Shown: positions 40,079-50,073, counted from the first letter of the stretch. The stretch: DNA of 64,000 bases from an uncultured Butyrivibrio sp. (GCA_946536145.1 CAMNEA010000009.1:1-64000), one strand, 5' to 3'. The notes: a model not told the origin generated them from the letters alone. Numbers and translations are program-made.

Positions 40079-42640
40079 ATGCGGGAAAATTCAGTTTTAC
40101 TAAAAACTTTAAAGACAATATATTTTATCCTCGTGCTGGTTGTCGCCATACTTATCGTGAGCAGATTCTCAAACGGCGATAACGCGGATATGTCTGCGCC
40201 GATGCCGGGGGCTACCTTGCCTGTTGTGACACTTAAGAGCATGGGCAGGGAGATGAACCAGCTGCATGGCTACACCTCACAGATCGATCTGAGTTATCTT
40301 AGGGGTATGATCATGCCGATAGGCAGCAACAGGGAGATCAGCTACAGGATAAATACCTATGGAAACGCTGTGACAGACCTCGGGTTCGAGGTCAGAAGCA
40401 TAGATGGAAAGAGCCTGGTGGAGAACCAGGAGATCCGCGATTTTAAGCAAAACGGATCTGAGATAGAGGGAGCGATCCAGATCAAGGATCTCATAACCCC
40501 GGATAAGGAGTACATGCTCGTATTTCTTATGGATACTCCCGTAGGTACTGCCAGATATTATTCGAGGATCGTCTGGACTGAAGATGGAAACAAGTATCAC
40601 CTTGATGATGAGCTTGACTTTGTCCTTGGCTTTTCGGAGGCAACTTTCAGCAAGACTGCGGCACAGGAATACGCAAGGTATCTCGAATCCAATTCGGAGG
40701 GCGACAACACAACATTCAATAAGGTCAATATACACAGCAGCCTGTCCCAGGTGACCTGGGGCGATCTGAATGTCACAAGGCATACTGCTCCCGAGATATA
40801 CGTCACAGACCTCCAAAGCCAGACCGGCAGCTATGAGCTTAAATATCGGGTCTCGGTCAAGGACGGGACGTTAAGCCGCAATTATAACGTGAAAGAGGAC
40901 TTCAGGGTAAGATACACCTCGGACAGAATTTATCTTCTCAACTATGAGAGGAGCATGAATTATATCTTTGACTCATCTTCCTATTCGCTTGGTACCAACA
41001 GTATTGCCATGAGCATTTCGGATCCGGATATGCAGCTTGTGGAGAGCGGCGGAGGAAGCGCTTTTGCCTTTGTCAGTGAGAACAGGCTGTATATGTTCAA
41101 TAACTCTGAGAACAAACTCGCATATGTTTTTGGGTTCTATGATCCAGATAATGATGACGAGAGGACAAGATGGGCCAATCACTCTATCAAGATACTCAAG
41201 GTGGATGAGGGAGGAAGCGTCAAATTTGCCGTTGCGGGATACATGAACCGTGGGATCCATGAGGGCAATGTCGGTATCGCCGTATATGAGTACAACAGCG
41301 CGATAAATGCCGTCGAAGAGATGGCGTTTGTAGAGAGTACCCAGTCCGCTGAGATACTTTCAAACTATGTAGGAAAGATCGCTTATGTGAGTTCGTCAGA
41401 TGTCTTTTACGCAATGCTGGATCAGAACATCTATGCCATTGATCTCACGGAGAGATCTTCCAGCTCTGTAGTGGAGGATATCGGAGCAGGTGAGTACAAG
41501 ATATCCCAGTCGGAGAGTAATATTGCCTGGCAGCGAGATCTTTCGACCATCAATCTGATGAGCCTCAACACAAGGTCGGAGTCGACTATCAAAGCTGAGG
41601 CCGGTGATAATATCATCCTCCTTGGTTTTATGGGAGAGGATCTGGCATATGGACTGTGCCATACGGATGACATTGGAATAGACAGGATCGGCAATCCGAT
41701 ATATGCGATGTACTGCATAAAGATCGAGGATCTCGAGGGGAACGTTCTTGAGAATTACCATCCGGACAATGTCTTTGTGACGGCGGTCGCGTTCGGCGAC
41801 AATCAGATAAAACTGACACGTGTGACAAAAGATGAGGCATCAGGGAATTATGCTCCGACTTATGATGACCAGATAGTCAGCACACTCAAGGCAGAGGAGG
41901 GAAACAACAGCCTGGATGTCGTGTCCGTGGATGTATTCGAGAAGATCGTCCAGATTACGACCAAGAATGACATCAAGTCCAAGCAGCTGAGAGTCCTTAC
42001 GCCAAATCAGACGCTCTTTGAGGGCAGCAGGAATGTTGAAGTAGAAATTGACAGAGACAGGGATGAGAAGCCTTTCTATTATGTATACGGACTCGACGGG
42101 ATAAAAGATATCTTCACGGATCCCGCGGATGCGGTCTCTCTGGCGTACAGCGCTCCCGGAGTTGTGATAGACGATAGGAATGACTACGTGTGGCTCAAAG
42201 GAAACCTGCTCAGGTCGAACCAGATAATGTCAATCACAAGAATGGCTGAGAGCTATGAGAACATGACTGAAAGCGATTCGGTGGCGGTATGTCTTGACCT
42301 CATGCTTAAGTTTGAGGGCGTAAACAGAAATGTGGAGAACCTTCTTGCCACGGGCAGCAGCGTCGTAAATATATTGAAGAGTTCTTTTACTGATGCCCAG
42401 ATACTTGAGCTGGACGGATGTCCGATGCAGGCAATGCTTTACTATGTGAACCGGGACATTCCGGTCATGGCGATGATGAATAACGGAGAGGCAATGCTGC
42501 TCATCGGATTTAACGACCTCAATACGGTCCTCATGAACCCGGTGAACGGACAGGTCTACAAATATGGGATGAATGACTCTGAGAAGCTTTTCGAGGAAAA
42601 TGGCAACCATTTCATTACCTATGAGTACACGGAGAAGTAG
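40079..42640 (+). CDS. 853-residue membrane-anchored protein with C39-like C-terminus
   Basis: A single N-terminal helix (about 12-30, TIYFILVLVVAILIVSRF) anchors a large outer part of beta-rich repeats (about 60-680), possibly a propeller (LYMFNNSENKLAYVFGFYD, IYAIDLTERSSS). The last 150 residues resemble papain-like C39 domains: LDLMLKFEGVNRNVENLL, LDGCPMQAMLYYVNRDIPVMAMMNNGEAMLLIGFND. In C39_2 proteins the Cys and His pair are catalytic; here the Cys is in a DGCPMQ context and the expected GH is replaced by GE, so activity is doubtful. It stands alone, divergent from the DUF402 gene and upstream of clpX. Confidence 0.65.
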   Translation: MRENSVLLKTLKTIYFILVLVVAILIVSRFSNGDNADMSAPMPGATLPVVTLKSMGREMNQLHGYTSQIDLSYLRGMIMPIGSNREISYRINTYGNAVTDLGFEVRSIDGKSLVENQEIRDFKQNGSEIEGAIQIKDLITPDKEYMLVFLMDTPVGTARYYSRIVWTEDGNKYHLDDELDFVLGFSEATFSKTAAQEYARYLESNSEGDNTTFNKVNIHSSLSQVTWGDLNVTRHTAPEIYVTDLQSQTGSYELKYRVSVKDGTLSRNYNVKEDFRVRYTSDRIYLLNYERSMNYIFDSSSYSLGTNSIAMSISDPDMQLVESGGGSAFAFVSENRLYMFNNSENKLAYVFGFYDPDNDDERTRWANHSIKILKVDEGGSVKFAVAGYMNRGIHEGNVGIAVYEYNSAINAVEEMAFVESTQSAEILSNYVGKIAYVSSSDVFYAMLDQNIYAIDLTERSSSSVVEDIGAGEYKISQSESNIAWQRDLSTINLMSLNTRSESTIKAEAGDNIILLGFMGEDLAYGLCHTDDIGIDRIGNPIYAMYCIKIEDLEGNVLENYHPDNVFVTAVAFGDNQIKLTRVTKDEASGNYAPTYDDQIVSTLKAEEGNNSLDVVSVDVFEKIVQITTKNDIKSKQLRVLTPNQTLFEGSRNVEVEIDRDRDEKPFYYVYGLDGIKDIFTDPADAVSLAYSAPGVVIDDRNDYVWLKGNLLRSNQIMSITRMAESYENMTESDSVAVCLDLMLKFEGVNRNVENLLATGSSVVNILKSSFTDAQILELDGCPMQAMLYYVNRDIPVMAMMNNGEAMLLIGFNDLNTVLMNPVNGQVYKYGMNDSEKLFEENGNHFITYEYTEK

Positions 42641-42722
42641 TTTATAGAAAATTCACTTGTGCACAATGGAAATGACGAATATAATATAGCCCAAGGCTAA
42701 ATGGTGATAAAAGAACGGAGAA

Positions 42723-44306
42723 GTGATGACAGATAACAGAAATGATGATATGGATTTCAGGGAAGTTACCGATGACGTCAATGTTGACATAACAGATGAT
42801 GCCGGAAAAGATACGTCGGATAAGGCTTCTGTTACTGAAAATACTGACCATGAAAATGGCGGAAGCGATGGTGAAAAGTCCGAGTACGAGGATGTCTGCT
42901 TTGTGTGCAGAAGACCCGAGAGCAAGGCGGGGAAGATGTTCCATCTGCCAAATAATATCTGTGTGTGCGATGACTGCATGCACAAGACTATGGACGCGGT
43001 GAGCCAGTTTGACTATCAGAACATGCTGGGCAATCCATCCCTTTTGAATGAGCTCAACAAGAACACAAAAGGATTTCCGAACTTTGGCTTTTTAAACATG
43101 GACGACCTCAAAAACGGAGGATTTAACTTCGGAGGCGGAATACCCAACTCTCAGAAGATAAAGAAAAAGAGCGAGGACAAGGTAAAGCCTGCATTTGATA
43201 TAAAGAACATCCCATCCCCGCACAAGATCAAGGCAAAGCTTGACGAGTATGTTATAGGACAGGACAAGGCCAAGAAGGTAATGTCTGTGGCAGTTTACAA
43301 CCATTACAAGAGGGTTGCGACCGATACCATGGATGAGATTGAGATTGAGAAGTCCAACATCCTGCTCCTTGGACCTACAGGAAGCGGCAAGACCTATCTT
43401 GTAAAGACACTGGCAAGGCTTCTTGATGTGCCGCTTGCGATCACGGATGCGACGTCCCTTACAGAGGCAGGTTACATCGGTGATGATATAGAGAGTGTTG
43501 TGAGCAAACTCCTCGCAGCATCCGGCAATGATGTTGAAAAGACAGAACACGGTATCATATTCATAGATGAGATAGACAAGATAGCCAAGAAAAAGAACAC
43601 GACTTCAAGGGATGTCAGCGGAGAATCTGTACAGCAGGGAATGCTCAAGCTCCTGGAGGGAGCTAATGTCGAAGTGCCTGTCGGAGCCGGAAGCAAGAAT
43701 GCAATGGTGCCGCTGACTACAGTAAATACTAGGAATATACTCTTTATCTGCGGCGGCGCTTTCCCGGATCTTGAACAGATTATTACACAGAGGCTCAATA
43801 AGCAGACTTCCATCGGATTTGATGCGGACCTCAAGGACAAATACGAGGATGATCCGAATCTTCTGACAAATGTTACGATTGATGACCTCAAGAAGTTTGG
43901 AATGATACCGGAGTTCCTTGGAAGACTTCCTATCATCTGCACTCTTACTGCCCTGACCAAGGACATGCTCATCAAGATACTCAAGGAGCCCAAGAATGCC
44001 ATACTCAAGCAGTATCAGAAGCTGCTTGCTCTTGATGAGGTCGAGCTTTTGTTTGACGATTCGGCTCTTGAAGTGATAGCGGAAAAGGCAATGGAGAAGG
44101 ATACAGGCGCCAGGGCGCTGCGTGCGATCATTGAGGAATTTATGCTGGATATCATGTATGAGATTCCGAAAGATGACAATATCGGACGTGTGACCATCAC
44201 GAGAGACTATATAGAAGGCAAGGCCTCGCCCCTTATCGAGATACGGGGAGAAGGGGAGAAGCCAAGACTTCCACAGTTTAATACGGAACAGGCAACAAAT
44301 GTCTGA
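42723..44306 (+). CDS. clpX: ClpX-type AAA+ unfoldase with long N-terminal extension
   Basis: This protein has 527 residues, about 100 more than usual ClpX. An acidic tail of 55 residues is followed by the zinc domain (CFVCRRPESKAG, CVCDDC; about 59-82), a Gly/Phe/Asn-rich insert, then the AAA+ core with Walker A LGPTGSGKTYLVK (about 217), pore loop AGYIGDD, Walker B IIFIDEIDKIAKKK, sensor regions and the TSIGFDADL loop, the ClpP-binding IGF tripeptide. It feeds substrates to ClpP. It is not next to clpP or tig. It could be a second, specialised ClpX copy. Confidence 0.85.
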   Translation: MMTDNRNDDMDFREVTDDVNVDITDDAGKDTSDKASVTENTDHENGGSDGEKSEYEDVCFVCRRPESKAGKMFHLPNNICVCDDCMHKTMDAVSQFDYQNMLGNPSLLNELNKNTKGFPNFGFLNMDDLKNGGFNFGGGIPNSQKIKKKSEDKVKPAFDIKNIPSPHKIKAKLDEYVIGQDKAKKVMSVAVYNHYKRVATDTMDEIEIEKSNILLLGPTGSGKTYLVKTLARLLDVPLAITDATSLTEAGYIGDDIESVVSKLLAASGNDVEKTEHGIIFIDEIDKIAKKKNTTSRDVSGESVQQGMLKLLEGANVEVPVGAGSKNAMVPLTTVNTRNILFICGGAFPDLEQIITQRLNKQTSIGFDADLKDKYEDDPNLLTNVTIDDLKKFGMIPEFLGRLPIICTLTALTKDMLIKILKEPKNAILKQYQKLLALDEVELLFDDSALEVIAEKAMEKDTGARALRAIIEEFMLDIMYEIPKDDNIGRVTITRDYIEGKASPLIEIRGEGEKPRLPQFNTEQATNV

Positions 44307-44310
44307 ATGA

Positions 44311-45249
44311 TCAGTTGCAAGTTATGAGGGTTCCTGCTTTGCCCTTGAGTGCGTCGCCGACGCTGCCAAGGGATGTTATGAGCACGGATCCCTCATTGTT
44401 TGTCCCAAGGAACTGTATAGCAGCCTCGATCTTGGGAAGCATATCTGTCTCGCCGAATTCCCCGGCGTCTATATATTCTTTTGCCTGGGCGAGGTTCATC
44501 CTTGTTATCGGCTCCTCGTCAGGAGTCTCGAAGTTTTTGTACACATACGGAACAGACGTAAGGATTATGAGTCTGTCGCTCTTTAAGTCGCTTGCAAGCT
44601 TGCCTGCGATGGCATCTTTTTCTATAACGGCAGATGCGCCCTTGAGGACATGCCCCTGCTGTATCACGGGGATGCCGCCTCCGCCGCAGGCTATGACTTC
44701 CTGCCCTGCATCCACGAGGGCTCTTATGGCATCGATCTCAACGATGTCGATAGGCTTTGGTGCTGCGATGATCCTTCTGTAGCCGTTTCCGGGTTCCTCC
44801 CTTACAAAGTTGCCCTTCTTGATCTCTGTGTCCGCATCCTCTTTTGACATGTTCCTCCCGATTGCCTTGGTAGGGGCGTAGAATGCCTCGTCGTAAGGAT
44901 CAACGGTCACCTGTGTGAGAATAGTGCTGACCGGGGTAGATATCCCCCTTGACAGCAGTTCTGTCTTTAACGTGTTCTGTATATCATATCCTACATAGCC
45001 CTGGCTCATTGCGTTGCACACGCACATCGGCGCCGGTGTGTAGTCGATGTATATGCGGTGGAGCTCTGTCATTGCCTTGTGGATCATGCTGACCTGCGGC
45101 CCGTTGCTGTGGGTGATAACGAGCTGATAGTCGGCCTCTATAAGATCGGCGAGAGCCTTTGCGGTGACCTTCGTGGCATTCATCTGTTCATTGGTCGTGA
45201 TGCCGAGAGCCTCGTGGCCGAGTGAAACAACTGCCTTTATGTTCTCCAT
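44311..45249 (-). CDS. arcC: carbamate kinase
   Basis: This 312-residue amino acid kinase family protein catalyses carbamoyl phosphate + ADP to ATP + carbamate, a step in arginine or purine fermentation. Motifs are VVSLGHEALG at the start, HSNGPQVSMIHKA, EPGNGYRRIIAAPKPIDIVE and ACGGGGIPVI, and it ends LGSVGDALKGKAGTLI. It converges with clpX, four bases apart. The other arc genes are not beside it; the ornithine carbamoyltransferase gene lies about 18 kb away at 62697. Confidence 0.95.
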   Translation of the reverse strand: MENIKAVVSLGHEALGITTNEQMNATKVTAKALADLIEADYQLVITHSNGPQVSMIHKAMTELHRIYIDYTPAPMCVCNAMSQGYVGYDIQNTLKTELLSRGISTPVSTILTQVTVDPYDEAFYAPTKAIGRNMSKEDADTEIKKGNFVREEPGNGYRRIIAAPKPIDIVEIDAIRALVDAGQEVIACGGGGIPVIQQGHVLKGASAVIEKDAIAGKLASDLKSDRLIILTSVPYVYKNFETPDEEPITRMNLAQAKEYIDAGEFGETDMLPKIEAAIQFLGTNNEGSVLITSLGSVGDALKGKAGTLITCN

Positions 45250-45436
45250 GTTTTTCTTACTCCTTTTTGATTTGTGAAATGAAAAAAGATACTGTTATTT
45301 TACCACTATAAAGCGGTAATTTGGAACAAAACCGATAAAAAGTACTTGCTATTTTGTGATAAAGTAGTAGACTATTCATTTGTTCGTTAATTTGTTTTCG
45401 CTGACATAACATACAAGTCAGTCAGAAGGGACAGAC

Positions 45437-46807
45437 ATGCAAAATAAATCAAACATTCGGGATCTCACAGCAGGCAATCCAATGGGACTTATCTTTGGAT
45501 TTGCCATGTCCTTGTTCTGGGGGATGCTCTTTCAGCAGCTTTACAATATTATCGATACGGCTATAGTCTCATGGTTTATCGGAAAAGAGGCATACACCGG
45601 AGTCGGGACCACGGGAGCAGTGAACTTTCTGATAATGGGCTTCTGCATGGGAGTCTGCAACGGCTTTGCCATTCCGGTCGCCCAGAGATTCGGAGCCAAG
45701 GATTTTAAGAGCATGAGAAAGTTTGTGTCTCATGCGATAATACTCTGCAGTATCTTTGCAGTGATAATGACATTTCTCGTAAGTGTCTTCTGCAGGCAGA
45801 TACTGGTCATAATGCATACGCCTGAGGACGTTTTTGAATATGCCTACGGATATATAATCGTGATTTTCCTGGGGATCCCTGTCACTTACATGTATAACCT
45901 GCTATCCGGCATCATAAGGGCGCTGGGGGATTCCAAGCATCCGGTGCAGTTCCTTATCGCTGCTTCCGTTATAAATATCTTTCTGGATCTTCTTTTCATA
46001 ATCCCGCTTCACATGGGCATAACGGGCGCGGCGCTGGCAACAGTGATATCCCAGGGGATATCCGGCATCATGTGCCTTGTGTTTATCATAAGAAAGATAG
46101 ATATCCTTCACCTGAAGAAAAAAGACTGGGAGCCTGACAGATCACACTTTTTGATCCTGCTGAACATGGGAGTGCCGATGGGGCTTCAGTATTCAATAAC
46201 TGCGATTGGAAATGTTATTCTTCAGACGGCCATAAACAGTATGGGAACAGACGCGGCAGCAGCGGTTACGACGGCAGTCAAGGTCAGTATGTTCTTTTGC
46301 ATTCCCTTTGACGCACTCGGCTCCACCATGGCTACCTACGGAGGTCAGAACGTGGGCGCAAAAGAGCTTGAGCACCTTCAGCAGGGGCTTGTCGCAGCAG
46401 TTAAGCTTGGCTGCGGATATGCGATACTGGCATTCATTGTCCTGTACTTCTTTGGAAGAAATCTTGCGATGATATTCCTAAGCCCCGAGGACGTACTCTG
46501 CCTTGACAACGCTCATCTGTACCTGATCGTGAACAGTGCGTTCTATATTCCGCTTGCCCTGGTGAACATTGTCAGATTCCTGATCCAGGGAATGGGCTTT
46601 TCAATGTTCGCGGTACTTGCAGGAGTCATGGAGATGATAGGAAGGACTGTGGTGGCACTGGTACTTGTGCCGATATTCGGATTCCCGGCGATATGCTTTG
46701 CCAGCCCCATAGCATGGATACTGGCAGATGCGTTCCTTATCCCGGCTTATATATCCGTAAAGAAAAAACTAAAGCAGATCTTTGACAGGCAGGTAGTGAC
46801 CTATTAA
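45437..46807 (+). CDS. MATE-family multidrug exporter
   Basis: This 456-residue protein has 12 predicted membrane helices and belongs to the MATE family of sodium- or proton-coupled exporters. Typical blocks are GMLFQQLYNIIDTAIV in helix 1 and LLSGIIRALGDSKHP, with the second half repeating the pattern (GALDALGSTMATYGGQNVGA style: FDALGSTMATYGGQNVGAKE). The substrate is unknown. It converges with the GH2 gene, five bases apart. Confidence 0.93.
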   Translation: MQNKSNIRDLTAGNPMGLIFGFAMSLFWGMLFQQLYNIIDTAIVSWFIGKEAYTGVGTTGAVNFLIMGFCMGVCNGFAIPVAQRFGAKDFKSMRKFVSHAIILCSIFAVIMTFLVSVFCRQILVIMHTPEDVFEYAYGYIIVIFLGIPVTYMYNLLSGIIRALGDSKHPVQFLIAASVINIFLDLLFIIPLHMGITGAALATVISQGISGIMCLVFIIRKIDILHLKKKDWEPDRSHFLILLNMGVPMGLQYSITAIGNVILQTAINSMGTDAAAAVTTAVKVSMFFCIPFDALGSTMATYGGQNVGAKELEHLQQGLVAAVKLGCGYAILAFIVLYFFGRNLAMIFLSPEDVLCLDNAHLYLIVNSAFYIPLALVNIVRFLIQGMGFSMFAVLAGVMEMIGRTVVALVLVPIFGFPAICFASPIAWILADAFLIPAYISVKKKLKQIFDRQVVTY

Positions 46808-46812
46808 ACTTA

Positions 46813-48771
46813 TCACCCGTTGATATGGGTTGTCATGTGCGGGTCGAGATCGGGATTTATCTTGGTTATCCTGCGGTCATAGGTCATAAGTCCGTTGACT
46901 TCTTCCTCAACATCGGACAGCTGTGTATAGACAGCGCCTGAGAGCCCCTTTGCTATAAGAGGCTTCATATCGGCATTTATAAGATTGTAATATGCGACGC
47001 CCAGTTCATCCAGGGTGTCGTATTTTTTATACCCGTAGATGCGGTCAACACTGCTGTGGCCATCTATGTGGCAGGCGAGTCCGCCGTATTCTGATATGAC
47101 AAATGCCCTGCCTGCCTTGTCTTTTTCAACAGAAAGCGGTCTGAAGTAGTTGTGGACACTTCGGAAATTGCCGCTTCCCTCGTCGAACCATCCACTTGCC
47201 TGATCGATCGGTCTTGTGTCATCGATCTCTTTTGCCATAATGGTTGCACCGGCGGCATTGAACTGCCCCCATCCCTCATTGAACAGGACCCAGGAAGCAA
47301 TGCTCGGAACATTGTACAGATAGTAGATAGTGTTCTTCATCTCCTCAAGCCATTCACTTCGACCTTCGGCAGAGCCCCTCGAGAAGGTGTTGTAATAGGC
47401 GGGGCCGTCCGGCATGCGCCCGAAGACCTTTGGGAAAAGAGTGGGCAGGTAAGACACCACGGGCTTGGCGTAGGAAGACCCTCCGCTGACCATGTCCTGC
47501 CATACTATCATGCCGAGCCTGTCACAGTGGTAGTACCATCTGGCGGATTCGACTTTAATATGTTTGCGCATCATGTTGTAGTGAAGGCGCTTCATCTCCT
47601 TGATATCATAGATAAGCGCGTCATCTGCCGGTGCCGTGTAGAGCCCGTCCGGCCAGTAGCCCTGGTCAAGAACACCCATCAGGAAATAGGGCTTGTGGTT
47701 TAAGCAGAATCTGGCAAAGCCATTCTCATCCTGTTCGATGCCGTAGCTCCTCATGGCGAAATATGACCTTACGCTGTCGCTTCCCGCAGTGATCTGAATG
47801 GGATACAGATAAGGATCCTCGGGACTCCACAGGTGAGCATCGTCAATTGTGAAGCTGAACAGATAATAGCAGGGTCTGAATCCGGATCCCGACTCGCTAA
47901 GACTTGGGCATGTATCCGAAGAAAAGATGCCGGAGCATGCAAAAGAATTACTTTTTGTCTCATAGGAATCTGCCGACCTTACCATCTCGTGCCCCGGGAA
48001 TCTGACTGCCACGCGTTCGGGGGCGCTGGTGCAGACCTGTACAGTGAGCGTTTTAAGGTCGCTCTCAGGTCTTATGCGAACCTCCCTTATATAGGAAGAC
48101 GGAACTTCCTCAATCCATACGGTCTGCCAGATACCGCTCTGGCAGCTATAGTACATCCCGCCGCGGCGAAGGGTCTGCTTGCCTCTGCTGTGATACGACG
48201 AGTCGCTGCTGTCCTCGACACGAACTGAAAGCGTGTTGCCGCAGAGCGTAAGTCCGTCCTGAGAGAAGCTCAGATAATCCGTAATGTCAACCGTGAAGGG
48301 GAGATATCCTCCGCTGTGGGAGGCGACAAAAGAGCCGTTGATATATATGCATGCAAACTGGTCTACTGCGCCAAAGTGCAGCAGGATGCGTGAGGTGTTC
48401 TGCTTTCTGGAAATATCCGGGAGAGAGCGCCTGTACCAGAGAAACTGGTCCGGAAGAAGCCTTCTCTCGACGCCTGAGAGCATTGCTTCGGGAGAAAACG
48501 GTACAAGGATAACGCCGTCCATGACAGATGGCATCTCAGAGTCGAACGACTTGTTGAGAGCTTCGCTTTTGAATTCGGCGGGTTTATCTACGATACAGTA
48601 ATCCCAGTAACCGTTGAGATTGATGTAGCTGTCTCTTACAAACTGGGGACGTGGGTACTCCCTTAGAACTTTTGAAAAGTCAAGATTTTCTCCCCAGACT
48701 GTATAGAGCCTGTTCAGTATGTCGTCTTCGTGCGGCTTGTCGATACTCTTAATTGCATCAATCAGGTCCAT
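46813..48771 (-). CDS. glycoside hydrolase family 2 protein
   Basis: This 652-residue protein has a jelly-roll sugar-binding domain (about 40-220, RPQFVRDSYINLNGYWDY), an immunoglobulin-like domain, and a TIM barrel (about 330-640). The acid/base Glu is in VLFNEGWGQF and the nucleophile Glu in FVISEYGG. GH2 enzymes are beta-galactosidases, -glucuronidases, -mannosidases or related; the substrate cannot be read here. There is no signal peptide, so it acts inside the cell on imported oligosaccharides. It is the last gene of a reverse-strand row with the genes at 48776, 49537 and 50074. Confidence 0.9.
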   Translation of the reverse strand: MDLIDAIKSIDKPHEDDILNRLYTVWGENLDFSKVLREYPRPQFVRDSYINLNGYWDYCIVDKPAEFKSEALNKSFDSEMPSVMDGVILVPFSPEAMLSGVERRLLPDQFLWYRRSLPDISRKQNTSRILLHFGAVDQFACIYINGSFVASHSGGYLPFTVDITDYLSFSQDGLTLCGNTLSVRVEDSSDSSYHSRGKQTLRRGGMYYSCQSGIWQTVWIEEVPSSYIREVRIRPESDLKTLTVQVCTSAPERVAVRFPGHEMVRSADSYETKSNSFACSGIFSSDTCPSLSESGSGFRPCYYLFSFTIDDAHLWSPEDPYLYPIQITAGSDSVRSYFAMRSYGIEQDENGFARFCLNHKPYFLMGVLDQGYWPDGLYTAPADDALIYDIKEMKRLHYNMMRKHIKVESARWYYHCDRLGMIVWQDMVSGGSSYAKPVVSYLPTLFPKVFGRMPDGPAYYNTFSRGSAEGRSEWLEEMKNTIYYLYNVPSIASWVLFNEGWGQFNAAGATIMAKEIDDTRPIDQASGWFDEGSGNFRSVHNYFRPLSVEKDKAGRAFVISEYGGLACHIDGHSSVDRIYGYKKYDTLDELGVAYYNLINADMKPLIAKGLSGAVYTQLSDVEEEVNGLMTYDRRITKINPDLDPHMTTHING

Positions 48772-48775
48772 AGGT

Positions 48776-49516
48776 TTATTCTCCTTGAACTTCGCTGCTG
48801 GCCGATGCAGCGTTTGCTATAAGATCCTGGTAAAAGGCGCAGGATGTGGCATATCTGTAGACGCTGATCCACAGAAGCGGAACAAACATTGTGATACAGC
48901 CAAGCAGATAGAGGGGAAGGAATGTGACGTTCAGGTAAAAGAGCCTGAATTTGTTGCCCTTCATAAGCTGCCTGCTGGCAGAGAGAATCTCTTTGGCGGA
49001 TTTGTCCGGGAAGTCATGCAGCAGGAAAAATGACTGAGAGTAAACCAGCGAGACATAGACGTTGATGATAAGTCCAAAGGCAAGAGCGAAGATAAGTGCG
49101 GATACTGCATTGCCCGTCGGAGCTGTCTGATATCTGATAAGAAGGATCTGGGACGGCAGGCTCACCAAAAAATCGATCAGAACAAAGACAGACTGGATCA
49201 GCACTGCCTTTTGGGGCTGCTGTCTGAGCCCGAAGAAGACGTCTGAAGTTGAGACCGACTGTGAATACATAAGGTTCATATAAAGATAAGCCTTGCCGGA
49301 CACAAGAGTACCCAGAAGGATATTGACGATTATCGTGATTATGTTGTTGATTATTACAAGCAGGATACTCCCACTGGTAGAGACAGTGGTTATGCCGGAA
49401 ATAAATAACTGAATGGCAAAGATCATTATATTGGCACCTATTAGCGTGCCATATCTGCCAAGGGACTTCTCCCTGGCGATCCCCTTAAGCTGTGCTGATG
49501 TCTTCGGGCTGTTCAT
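48776..49516 (-). CDS. DUF975 integral membrane protein
   Basis: This 246-residue protein has five or six membrane helices (IMIFAIQLFISGI, ILLVIINNIITIIVNILLG and others), begins with KGIAREKSLGRYG and contains the DVFFGLR and ISVYRYATSCAFYQDL blocks of the DUF975 family common in Firmicutes. Function is unknown. It lies four bases upstream of the GH2 gene. Confidence 0.88.
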   Translation of the reverse strand: MNSPKTSAQLKGIAREKSLGRYGTLIGANIMIFAIQLFISGITTVSTSGSILLVIINNIITIIVNILLGTLVSGKAYLYMNLMYSQSVSTSDVFFGLRQQPQKAVLIQSVFVLIDFLVSLPSQILLIRYQTAPTGNAVSALIFALAFGLIINVYVSLVYSQSFFLLHDFPDKSAKEILSASRQLMKGNKFRLFYLNVTFLPLYLLGCITMFVPLLWISVYRYATSCAFYQDLIANAASASSEVQGE

Positions 49517-49536
49517 TAAATTATTGCTCCCCCACC

Positions 49537-50046
49537 TTATCCGGCGAGGTCGACATTCGCGCCTAAAAGACCCTGTCTGTTTAGAGCCTTTCTCGCCTTG
49601 GTATAAGGATTCTCTTCGTTGCTGTATGCTATCTTGGTGCAGGTCTCACCGCCTGCGACATAGGTGCGTCCGCACTCCGGGCAGACTGCTGTCTTGATCG
49701 ATACGGATGCCTGAAGTACCTTGCCGTTGTTCATGGCGGCATCCTTGTATGCGTTGCTGACGTGCTCGGCTTCATGTCCGCGTACACGGGATGCGGCTGC
49801 CTGAGGACTTATGTGCTGGGCGCTCTTGAAGGAAACCATTTCATCAGAGCCGTCCTGATACTTGCGGTTCTTGCATGTCTCGCATTCCGCCGGTGACACC
49901 CTCTTGCCCGGGTTGGCCTTGGTGGACTCGCCGGGATTGAGTATCGCCTTCGGGGTTTCAGACGCAGCCTGAGAACCGGAGAGACCGGTATTGTAAGCTG
50001 CGCTGTAGGCGCCATATCCGCTTCCTAATGCTCCAATCATACTCAT
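49537..50046 (-). CDS. SprA-related putative metallopeptidase
   Basis: This protein has 169 residues. The core (about 50-140) has two CxxC zinc-ribbon pairs (CETCKNRKYQDG and CPECGRTYV) around HEAEH, an HExxH-type metallopeptidase motif in RGHEAEHVSNAY. This is the pattern of the SprA-related family. The N-terminus MSMIGALGSGYGAYSAAYN is Gly/Ser/Ala/Tyr-rich, lacks a Sec signal and resembles the N-termini of the LytTR cluster proteins. AGAGGTG supports the ATG at 50046; a GTG at 50052 is the alternative. Confidence 0.75.
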   Translation of the reverse strand: MSMIGALGSGYGAYSAAYNTGLSGSQAASETPKAILNPGESTKANPGKRVSPAECETCKNRKYQDGSDEMVSFKSAQHISPQAAASRVRGHEAEHVSNAYKDAAMNNGKVLQASVSIKTAVCPECGRTYVAGGETCTKIAYSNEENPYTKARKALNRQGLLGANVDLAG

Positions 50047-50073
50047 GGGCACCTCTTTCTAATGCCGGGAATC

